From an uncultured Thermomicrobiales bacterium (GTDB lineage: Bacteria; Chloroflexota; Chloroflexia; Thermomicrobiales; UBA6265), in contig CADCWH010000115.1 in assembly GCA_902806395.1 (NCBI GenBank), positions 1-6,311 on the forward strand: a DNA stretch of 6,311 nucleotides, written 5' to 3'. Below, one piece after another: positions 1 to 5,007 of the stretch; the first letter of the stretch is position 1; each line of letters opens with the position of its first letter. Below the pieces are notes generated by a model. The model had not been told where the DNA came from, did not search any database, and saw nothing but the letters and a program-made list of their open reading frames with translations. Both the position numbers and the translations under genes were made by a program.

Positions 1-132
1 ACGCCGCGCTCGATCCGGGTCCGCGTCACCGACCTGACCGAGCCGTGGGACCAGGCGCTCGATGCCCTGCTCACGCTGGTCGAACGGGCGATCCCGGCGC
101 GGCGAGACCAGGAACTGGCGACGGTGGCCTGA
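1..132 (+). CDS. C-terminal fragment of an unidentified protein (5' end outside window)
   Basis: Frame 1 is open from the first base to a TGA at 130-132 and gives 43 residues, beginning TPRSIRVRVTDLTEP and ending RRDQELATVA. The composition looks like real coding sequence for this genome: charged and amphipathic, with G/C at third positions. The segment WDQALDALLTLVERAI looks like a terminal amphipathic helix. I do not recognise the family from so short a tail and assign no function. It converges on mutS2, with 78 bases between the two stop codons that contain a hairpin. Confidence 0.6.
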   Translation, partial: TPRSIRVRVTDLTEPWDQALDALLTLVERAIPARRDQELATVA

Positions 133-158
133 TCCACCCGCGTTGACGGGCACCGACC

Positions 159-183
159 GGCCGGGTCCCGAAGCGACCCGGCC
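159..183. terminator. Hairpin between convergent genes, possible bidirectional terminator
   Basis: A perfect 9-bp inverted repeat, GGCCGGGTC (159-167) and GACCCGGCC (175-183), encloses a 7-base loop. A smaller 5-bp repeat (CCAGG/CCTGG, 183-197) follows at once. It lies between the stop of the rightward partial gene (132) and the stop of mutS2 (211), where a shared terminator is expected. Neither strand has a T-run after the stem, so it is not a classical intrinsic terminator. It could also serve as a 3'-end stabiliser or pause site. Confidence 0.5.
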
Positions 184-210
184 CAGGTCCACCCTGGATC
201 GCCGTTCCCG

Positions 211-2244
211 TCAGCTCTCCTTGACGTAGGCGACCGTCGCCCCGTCGCCGCCCTGGTTCTGTTCGGCGAGGGCGTACTTCTCGACCACTGGGTGGCGGTG
301 CAGGTGCTGGCGAACCACTTCCCGCAGGGCTCCCGTCCCCTTGCCGTGGATGATGCGCACCCATGGCAGCCCGGACCGGTAGGCGCTCTCTAAGTAGGCG
401 TCCAGCATTTCCGGCACCTCGTGAGCCCGCTGCCCCCGGATGTCGATCTCGATGGGGATCACCTCGGTCGCCTCTCGGGGCTTGACCGCCGTCTGACCAC
501 CCTGCCTCGGGGCCCGGCCCCTCCGCTCCAAGGCAGCGACCGGTTGCCGCATCTTCAGCGCGCCCAGTTGGAGGTCGGCCATCCCGTCAGAGACGGCGAC
601 CACCTCCCCCTCCAAGTCCAGCCCCTGCACGAAGACGGTATCGCCGGCCCGGATCGGCTTGGTATCGCGGGCCGCGACCACCGGCCGCCGCTGCAACTCG
701 CGGCGGAATGATCGGACCGCGTCCGCGCTGGTACTTACTTCCCGCCGCCGGCCCTCGACGTGCTCACGGGTCGTGGTGACCGTTTCGCGGTCCCGTTCCA
801 GGCGCCGCAACGTCTCTCGGACCACCTCCAACTCGGACTCGGCCTCGGCCAGGGCCTCTTCACGGGCCGTGCGGCGCTGTTGCTCCGCCTCGCGCAGCTC
901 GCGGGCCGCCCGCATCCGCAGGACTCGGGCGTCTGCCTCGATCTCCTCGGCCCGGCCGATCGCCGCCGCAGCCTCTTCGCGCCGGGCCCGGATGTCCTCC
1001 AACAGGGCGTCGGCCCGGGTGTCGTCCTCGGACAGCAAGCCCGATGCGGCTTCGACGATGTCACTGGGCATCCCGAGTCGCCGCGCGATCGCCAGGGCGT
1101 TGGATCGTCCTGGCACTCCCACCATCAGGCGGTAGGTCGGCGCGAGGGAGGCGACATCGAACTCGACACTGGCGTTCTCCACCCCCGGTGTCGCGTAGGC
1201 ATACGCCTTCACCTCCGAATAGTGGGTCGTGGCGACCACCATCGGACCACGGTCGAGCAGGCTCGAGATCAGGGCCCGAGCCAGCGCCGATCCTTCCTGG
1301 GGATCGGTGCCCGCGCCGAGTTCGTCCAGCAAGACCAGGCTATCCCTATCGACCGAGGCGAGCATGCCGATCACGGTCCGCATATGGGCCGAGAAGGTCG
1401 AGAGACTCTGCTCGATGCTCTGCTCGTCGCCGATATCAGCGTACACGGTCGGGAAAACGCTCAGGATTGACCCATCGGCAGCGGGGATGAACAAGCCGCA
1501 CTGGGCCATCAGGCAGAGCAGACCGATCGTCTTCAGGGCCACGGTCTTACCACCGGTGTTCGGTCCGGTGATCAACAGGACCCGGTACTCCGAACCGATC
1601 TCCACCGTCGTCGGGACCACCGTCGCCGGATCCAGAAGCGGGTGCCTGGCCTCGACCAATGAGACGCGATTCGTCGGGTGTCCCCGACCGGACGCGGGCT
1701 CGCCATGCCAGATCGTCGGGCGGGTCGCTCGGAGGTCGAAGGAGAGCAGGGCCTTGGCAATCAGCAGGTCGATCTCGGCCAGTGCCGAGACGAGGCCGAG
1801 GAATGCGTCGGCCTCGTCAGCCACCCTGGAACTGAGCGCGAGGAGGATGCGGTCGATCTCGTGCTGCTCGGCGACTTGGTGTTCGCGCCAGCGGTTGTTC
1901 AGATCCACCACGTCGAACGGTTCGACGAACAGTGTCCGGCCCGAAGCCGAAGTGTCATGGACGACGCCGGGGATCTGGCCTCGGGCATCGGCCCGGACCG
2001 GGATCACGTAGCGACCATCCCGCATCGTCACGATGGCATCTTGAAGCGCCGTCGCGAACCGGCCACCGGCGATCAGGCCGTTGAGGCGGTCCATCAGCCG
2101 GTTCTGCGCGACCCGCACCTCTCGACGCAGGCGGCCGAGCTCGGCGCTGGCAGTGTCGAGCACGTCCCCCCGGGGACCGATACTGCGGTCGAGGTCCGCC
2201 TCGAGATTGGTCATCTCGACGATCGTGTCGACCAGTGACCACAT
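211..2244 (-). CDS. mutS2: MutS2, large C-terminal part (677 aa): core/lever, ATPase, coiled coil, Smr domain
   Basis: MutS2 is a homodimeric MutS-family ATPase without the mismatch-recognition domain. In studied bacteria it suppresses homologous recombination and/or splits collided ribosomes, with a C-terminal Smr domain. In this fragment, residues 1-195 are the core/lever helices, including IPVRADARGQIPGVVHDTSASGRTLFVEP-type conserved sequence near 81-109. The P-loop GPNTGGKT is at 227-234 and the signature stretch IEQSLSTFSAHM at 277-288. Walker B LVLLDELGAGTDP is at 303-315 and the H-loop TTHYSE at 339-344. A long Arg/Glu/Ala-rich coiled coil spans about 405-520, then a small beta (KOW-like) segment about 530-575. 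The Smr domain covers about 597-677, with IDIRGQRAHE and HGKGTG (633-638). All key residues are present. The first ATG (2244) is preceded by ...CGCTACCCCGGC, with no Shine-Dalgarno. It is probably an internal Met of a longer MutS2 cut by the TAG at 2259-2257. Reinitiation 12 bases after that stop is possible but unproven. The gene ends in TGA. Confidence 0.9.
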   Translation of the reverse strand: MWSLVDTIVEMTNLEADLDRSIGPRGDVLDTASAELGRLRREVRVAQNRLMDRLNGLIAGGRFATALQDAIVTMRDGRYVIPVRADARGQIPGVVHDTSASGRTLFVEPFDVVDLNNRWREHQVAEQHEIDRILLALSSRVADEADAFLGLVSALAEIDLLIAKALLSFDLRATRPTIWHGEPASGRGHPTNRVSLVEARHPLLDPATVVPTTVEIGSEYRVLLITGPNTGGKTVALKTIGLLCLMAQCGLFIPAADGSILSVFPTVYADIGDEQSIEQSLSTFSAHMRTVIGMLASVDRDSLVLLDELGAGTDPQEGSALARALISSLLDRGPMVVATTHYSEVKAYAYATPGVENASVEFDVASLAPTYRLMVGVPGRSNALAIARRLGMPSDIVEAASGLLSEDDTRADALLEDIRARREEAAAAIGRAEEIEADARVLRMRAARELREAEQQRRTAREEALAEAESELEVVRETLRRLERDRETVTTTREHVEGRRREVSTSADAVRSFRRELQRRPVVAARDTKPIRAGDTVFVQGLDLEGEVVAVSDGMADLQLGALKMRQPVAALERRGRAPRQGGQTAVKPREATEVIPIEIDIRGQRAHEVPEMLDAYLESAYRSGLPWVRIIHGKGTGALREVVRQHLHRHPVVEKYALAEQNQGGDGATVAYVKES

Positions 2245-2256
2245 GCCGGGGTAGCG

Positions 2257-2598
2257 CTAGTCGCTGTCCGGCAGCCGGAAGAACGCCCTGCGGAGCGTCC
2301 GGCTCGCCCGGAGCGTGTCCCCGATCTCCAAGAAGTCGTGTGGGGAGAGGATCGCCCCGCGTGCGGCTCGCCGGACAGCGTCGCGGATGTCCCGGGCCCC
2401 ACCGACCGACAACTCGGGGTGCAGCGTCTGGAGGTCGACCGCCTCCGCGGTCAGGCAGAGCGCGCGCTCGACGCTCCACCGGTCCGTTGCTGGGACCTGG
2501 GAGCGAGCCATCTCCGAGGCGACCCCGTAGCGGCAACGATGCGACAGTCGGTCAAGGACCGCGGGGAGTTCGAGTTTGGTGATGACGCGGCTGTCCAC
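2257..2598 (-). CDS. mutS2: MutS2, N-terminal part (113 aa) ending at an in-frame amber codon
   Basis: This frame reads (V/M)DSRVITKLELPAVLDRLSHRC and continues to LSVGGARDIRDAVRRAARGAILSPHDFLEIGDTLRASRTLRRAFFRLPDSD, then TAG. It matches the N-terminal region of MutS2 proteins, whose typical pattern is a LEF-type opening, then (F/L)GG..DIR.A(L/V)RRA..G..LSP.(E/D)(F/L).EI. I chose GTG at 2598 because it precedes the conserved VITKLELPAVLDRL opening, sits 22 bases after the cvpA stop, and has a weak GGA-containing purine stretch about 8 bases upstream. The open frame runs back to 2739, but that extension overlaps cvpA and is low-complexity Arg/Ser, so it is not real. The part ends at 2257 and is followed in the same frame by RYPG and then the large C-terminal part. 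Alone it lacks the ATPase and Smr domains and is unlikely to be functional. Confidence 0.8.
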   Translation of the reverse strand: MDSRVITKLELPAVLDRLSHRCRYGVASEMARSQVPATDRWSVERALCLTAEAVDLQTLHPELSVGGARDIRDAVRRAARGAILSPHDFLEIGDTLRASRTLRRAFFRLPDSD

Positions 2599-2620
2599 GA
2601 GAGATCCATTCAGAGCGTCC

Positions 2621-3184
2621 CTAGCCGACCCTCTCCAGGATCGGCGGCACCCCACCGGGGAACCACGGGGCGATCGCCTGGACGAAGAACGGGGCGAGAC
2701 GGAGGAAGACGGGCACCAGGGCCGATCCCCTGATACCACTGTCGATTAAATCCGCGGCGTTGCTGGTACCGGAGGAGACCACCCGGTCCATCACCTGGAC
2801 GGAAAATTCCAGCACCATCGATGTCACGGTCAAGGTGATGGCGGCGACGACGATCCCGAGGAGCGCCCCGCCGATATTGTCAAGGATACGCAGGCGACGC
2901 GGAATTTTCATACCGCTCAGCCATCGTGCCATCGCCACCGTGAACGTGACCGAGAACCCCAGGAAAAGGAGGAGGAAGATTGCCAGTTCGCCCGTCACCT
3001 GGTCCATACCCGGGATGATGTCCACCGCTGCCGTGGTCAGGGCCCGGTAGAACACCGCCGCGAGGATGGCACTGAAGTAGACGGCCACGATCGCCGCGGT
3101 GAGGCGGGTCACGCCATTGAAGAATCCCACCCCGACCAACGCCATGAAGGTGATGAGGATGATGATGTCGAAGACGTTCGGCAT
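2621..3184 (-). CDS. cvpA: CvpA family integral membrane protein (187 aa)
   Basis: CvpA-family proteins are small inner-membrane proteins, named for colicin V production in E. coli and linked there to envelope stress. The molecular function is unsettled. Four hydrophobic segments are visible at about residues 5-23, 27-47, 65-88 and 103-125. The family-typical LDNIGGALLGIV stretch (101-112) follows a basic loop (KIPRRLR). A less hydrophobic C-terminal region (SALVPVFLRLAPFF, 154-167) also fits the family. The ATG at 3184 has a purine-rich GGGGAA stretch 8-9 bases upstream (plus-strand 3193-3198), supporting this start, and the gene ends in TAG. The mutS2 GTG follows after 22 bases, so the two genes are probably cotranscribed. 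CvpA-type genes lie next to mutS2 in Firmicutes as well (the Bacillus yshB-polX-mutS2 group), which supports both calls. No polX is present here. Confidence 0.85.
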   Translation of the reverse strand: MPNVFDIIILITFMALVGVGFFNGVTRLTAAIVAVYFSAILAAVFYRALTTAAVDIIPGMDQVTGELAIFLLLFLGFSVTFTVAMARWLSGMKIPRRLRILDNIGGALLGIVVAAITLTVTSMVLEFSVQVMDRVVSSGTSNAADLIDSGIRGSALVPVFLRLAPFFVQAIAPWFPGGVPPILERVG

Positions 3185-3403
3185 GGTGGTGCTTCCCCAC
3201 GGTGGCGACGTGACTCAGCCGGCGCCGTCCGCACCGGGATCTTGAACCTCTGCCGATAGACTCGGCTGCGGGCCGTGAGATCCAACCGCACATAGGGCTC
3301 GCTTTCCCATCCTATGGAGGATCGGCCTCCACGCACCATCCCCCATTTGCACTAACACCTGACAGCCCCATCACCGTGATTGCAACGCCCTATTTGGGGG
3401 TAC

Positions 3404-3433
3404 TTGACACGAACGAATGTTCGTCCCTATACT
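3404..3433 (+). promoter_or_regulatory. lexA promoter, near-consensus sigma-70 type
   Basis: A perfect -35 TTGACA (3404-3409) is separated by 18 bases from TATACT (3428-3433), a 5/6 match to TATAAT. The expected transcription start is near 3440, giving a leader of about 79 bases before the lexA ATG. The SOS box fills most of the spacer, so bound LexA would block RNA polymerase. A strong promoter under tight repression is the usual lexA arrangement. Confidence 0.85.
3410..3423. promoter_or_regulatory. SOS box (LexA operator)
   Basis: CGAACGAATGTTCG is a perfect CGAAC-N4-GTTCG dyad. It fits the LexA/DinR-type box CGAACRNRYGTTYG known from Gram-positive bacteria and relatives. It begins directly after the -35 hexamer and ends four bases before the -10, so occupancy should shut off lexA transcription. 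I found no second GAAC-N4-GTTC site elsewhere in the window. Confidence 0.9.
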
Positions 3434-3518
3434 CGGGTGAATCGTCGATCCACATTCAACCAACGACCCGCTCGCCGCGCTCCCCGCCCGGCACATCATC
3501 CGAGAGGACCCGAGCGAT

Positions 3519-4157
3519 ATGAAGGCACTCTCCCGCCGCCAACAGGCCATCTACGACTTCATCGCCCGGTTCCTAGACGAGAACGATTACCCTCCCACGA
3601 TCCGCGACATCCAGCGCGAGTTGGGAATCTCTTCGACGAGCGTCGTGGACTACAACCTCAAGGTCCTCGAAGAGCGATCGATGATCCGACGGAATCGCAA
3701 CATCTCCCGGGGCATCGAAGTTCTCGGCCGGCACACCTCTCGCCGCAATGTGGTCAGCATCCCGGTGATCGGCCAGATCGCCGCCGGTCTGCCGATCCCC
3801 GTGCCCGATGACCTGGCCCTCGGAGACTCGACCGACATGGTCGAGATCGGCAGCGACATCGTCGGCAACGCCCCGCGCGACCTTTTTGCTCTGCGCGTCA
3901 AGGGACACTCGATGGTCGATGCCCTGATCAACGACGGGGATATCGTCCTGCTCCATGCGCAAGAGACCTGCGAGAACGGCGAGACCGTCGCGGTCTGGTT
4001 GAAGGAGCAGAAAGAAACGACGCTGAAGCGGTTCTACCTCGAAGGGGACCGAGTCCGTCTCCAACCCGCCAATGTGACGATGGACCCGATCTACACGACC
4101 GCCGACAACGTCGCCATCCAAGGCAAGCTCGTCAGCGTCGTCCGCTCGATCATCTAA
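3519..4157 (+). CDS. lexA: LexA, SOS repressor and self-cleaving S24-type protease (212 aa)
   Basis: LexA binds SOS boxes as a dimer. RecA-ssDNA filaments stimulate its self-cleavage, which releases DNA-repair genes. Residues 1-70 form the winged helix-turn-helix: LSRRQQAIYDFIARFLDENDYPPTIRDI opens the domain, and the recognition region lies near ISSTSVVDYNLKVLEE (37-52). The C-terminal peptidase half has the scissile Ala89-Gly90 in GQIAAGLPI, nucleophile Ser131 in KGHSMVDALI, and catalytic Lys170 in TTLKRFYLEG. All three are present, so cleavage competence is expected. The length is typical (about 200-220). The ATG start has a purine-rich GAGAGGA 11-17 bases upstream and gives the conserved N-terminus. 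The gene is transcribed divergently from cvpA-mutS2 from a promoter carrying its own operator, and is probably monocistronic because a hairpin follows it. Confidence 0.97.
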   Translation: MKALSRRQQAIYDFIARFLDENDYPPTIRDIQRELGISSTSVVDYNLKVLEERSMIRRNRNISRGIEVLGRHTSRRNVVSIPVIGQIAAGLPIPVPDDLALGDSTDMVEIGSDIVGNAPRDLFALRVKGHSMVDALINDGDIVLLHAQETCENGETVAVWLKEQKETTLKRFYLEGDRVRLQPANVTMDPIYTTADNVAIQGKLVSVVRSII

Positions 4158-4228
4158 CCGCTAACCTCGCCGGCGTAGGCTTTCCTTACCAGGGATCACC
4201 GCCAGATGTGAGGGAGCGTCACCCTGAC

Positions 4229-4254
4229 GGCCGCCGGTCTTACCGGCGGCCTTC
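4229..4254 (+). terminator. Rho-independent-like terminator after lexA
   Basis: A perfect 10-bp GC-rich inverted repeat, GGCCGCCGGT (4229-4238) and ACCGGCGGCC (4242-4251), has a 3-base loop and is followed by TTCC. It lies 71 bases after the lexA stop and before the next promoter. The T tract is short, as is common in GC-rich genomes, but stem strength and position make termination likely. Confidence 0.7.
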
Positions 4255-4265
4255 CCCGTGTGCGG

Positions 4266-4274
4266 TGCTATACT
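4266..4274 (+). promoter_or_regulatory. Extended -10 promoter for the DUF4126 gene
   Basis: TGCTATACT (4266-4274) is an extended -10 (TGn) joined to TATACT. The -10 hexamer is identical to those of lexA and dnaJ in this window. No good -35 is visible: the expected position falls in the 3' arm of the lexA terminator stem. Extended -10 promoters can work without one. The predicted start is near 4281, leaving a leader of about 43 bases. Confidence 0.5.
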
Positions 4275-4323
4275 GCGGGCCGGATTTGACTGACCGGTTT
4301 CCGCCGCACTAAAGGCGAACAGC

Positions 4324-4914
4324 GTGGAGCAAGCCTTTCTCACCGGCCTCGGATTGGCCGCCCCGGCCGGGCTCAACGCCTATCTCCCCCTCCTGATCGT
4401 GGCCATCGCGGATCGCTTCGTCGGGGGCATCACCCTCGAACGTCCGTATGACCTCCTCTCCTCAAATCTCGGCATCGGCCTGCTGGTCGTGCTGCTGACG
4501 ATCGAGTTGGTCGTCGACAAGATCCCCACGCTAGATCACCTCAACGACCTCGTCCAGTCGGCCATCCGCCCCTCTGCCGGGGCCTATCTGATGATGGCCG
4601 CCACCACCGACACCGGGCTTGACCCGATCCTGGCCCTATTGATTGGCCTGGCGGGCGCCGGAGGCGTCCACGCCGTCAAGGCTTCGGCTAGGCCGGCCGT
4701 CACCGTCACGACCGGCGGCATGGGGAACCCTCTCGTCAGCATGGTGGAGGACGGGATCGCGGCGACCATCACCATCCTGGCAATTGCCGCCCCGATCGTC
4801 GCGACCGTGTTCCTGATCATCGCGCTTCTCCTCCTGATCTGGGCCGCCCGATGGGTCGCTCGCCGCGCCCGGCAACGGCCGAAGACCATGTCGCCCGCTA
4901 CTCCCACCCCGTAG
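4324..4914 (+). CDS. DUF4126 family integral membrane protein (196 aa)
   Basis: This matches the DUF4126 pattern of small bacterial membrane proteins of unknown function. It opens FLTGLGLAAPAGLNAYLPLL (5-24) and continues with the conserved cytoplasmic-loop block VVDKIPTLDHLNDLVQSAIRPSAGA (63-87). Later blocks are GAGGVHAVKASARPA (111-125) and GNPLVSMVEDG (134-144). Hydrophobic segments lie at about 10-30, 49-65, 86-115 and 147-176. The last is a long helix ending in a basic tail (WVARRARQRPK) that probably faces the cytoplasm. The start is GTG at 4324, with AAAGG (4311-4315) as ribosome binding site 8 bases upstream. It has its own promoter and a terminator on its 5' side, so it is probably a single-gene unit. 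No signal peptide or catalytic motif is visible, and no function can be assigned. Confidence 0.85.
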   Translation: MEQAFLTGLGLAAPAGLNAYLPLLIVAIADRFVGGITLERPYDLLSSNLGIGLLVVLLTIELVVDKIPTLDHLNDLVQSAIRPSAGAYLMMAATTDTGLDPILALLIGLAGAGGVHAVKASARPAVTVTTGGMGNPLVSMVEDGIAATITILAIAAPIVATVFLIIALLLLIWAARWVARRARQRPKTMSPATPTP

Positions 4915-4937
4915 CATCAGGCCGCGCCAGGCTGAGA

Positions 4938-4958
4938 GTTGCGTCGGTTCGACTCAAC
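4938..4958. promoter_or_regulatory. HAIR-like operator (candidate HspR site) at the dnaJ promoter
   Basis: The dyad GTTGCGT-N7-ACTCAAC overlaps the -35 and the upstream spacer of the dnaJ promoter. Read as 9-base arms with a 3-base centre, 8 of 9 positions pair. The HspR-associated inverted repeat is CTTGAGT-N7-ACTCAAG. This site has the same 7-base gap and matches 11 of 14 half-site bases. The outermost C/G pair is swapped to G/C so that symmetry is kept. No hspR gene lies in the window, so the regulator is inferred. Confidence 0.55.
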
Positions 4959-4967
4959 CTTTATACT
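4939..4967 (+). promoter_or_regulatory. dnaJ promoter
   Basis: TATACT (4962-4967) lies 17 bases after TTGCGT (4939-4944), a -35 with 3/6 consensus matches. Transcription would start near 4974, giving a leader of about 34 bases to the dnaJ ATG at 5008. The overlapping dyad and the poor -35 fit a promoter controlled by a repressor or needing help from another factor. Confidence 0.6.
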
Positions 4968-5007
4968 GTCACTCAGACATAATTGGATTGAAGGCGCGAG
5001 GTGGGCT

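Larger units (their letters stand above)
211..2598 (-). pseudogene. mutS2: Complete mutS2 locus interrupted by one in-frame TAG (nonsense mutation, sequencing error or readthrough)
   Basis: Positions 2598 and 2244 are in the same frame, and the only interruption is TAG at 2259-2257 (plus strand cta). Reading through gives 795 positions (113 + amber + RYPG + 677). That is close to the roughly 785 residues of Bacillus MutS2, so nothing else is missing. The order around the stop is ...FRLPDSD-stop-RYPGMWSLVDTIVEMTNLEADLDRSI, a point where MutS2 proteins normally run on without a break. TAG also ends cvpA, the DUF4126 gene and dnaJ in this window, which argues against genome-wide amber reassignment. 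Both halves keep sound codon use and all motifs, so any inactivation is recent. One base change from CAG, GAG, AAG or TGG would create this stop. Confidence 0.75.
3185..3518. other. Divergent cvpA/lexA intergenic region (334 bases)
   Basis: The lexA-proximal half holds the lexA promoter and SOS box, described separately. The cvpA-proximal half (3185-3360) has no convincing gene. The one open frame there (minus, 3339 downward) is Arg/Ser-rich and runs into cvpA, so it is a shadow. I see no convincing sigma-70-type promoter for cvpA on the minus strand. Two small inverted repeats lie in the presumed cvpA leader: TGGAGG/CCTCCA (3315-3320 with 3326-3331) and CATAGG/CCTATG (3291-3296 with 3311-3316). 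They share two bases, so only one can form fully at a time. Confidence 0.5.

Noticed and set aside
421..2011. Long rightward open frames (for example 421-711, 760-1470, 1229-2011)
   Set aside because: All lie antisense within mutS2. They are rich in Arg/Ser/Pro, have no recognisable domains, and arise from the GC-rich codon use of the real gene.
2245..2262. Frameshift as the explanation for the two mutS2 pieces
   Set aside because: The two parts are in the same frame (2598 and 2244 differ by a multiple of three). The interruption is one stop codon, not an insertion or deletion.
2599..2739. Longer N-terminus for the first mutS2 part, starting at 2739
   Set aside because: The extra 47 residues overlap the end of cvpA, are Arg/Ser-rich low-complexity sequence and do not resemble MutS2. 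GTG 2598 fits the conserved start.
3573..4121. 182-residue leftward open frame opposite lexA
   Set aside because: It is fully antisense to a certain lexA, has low domain likeness and no ribosome binding site logic. It is a shadow frame.
4941..4960. tRNA T-arm-like GGTTCGACTC motif, possible tRNA 3' end
   Set aside because: There is no acceptor stem, anticodon arm or CCA around it. Upstream bases belong to the DUF4126 gene, and the motif is better explained as half of the dyad on the dnaJ promoter.
4939..5007. 23-residue N-terminal extension of DnaJ from TTG 4939
   Set aside because: It would start inside the -35 element and read through the -10 box. ATG 5008 has a strong GAGGTG ribosome binding site and begins just before the J domain.
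4915..5007. CIRCE element (HrcA site) at dnaJ
   Set aside because: TTAGCACTC-N9-GAGTGCTAA is not present. The dyad here has HAIR spacing and bases instead.
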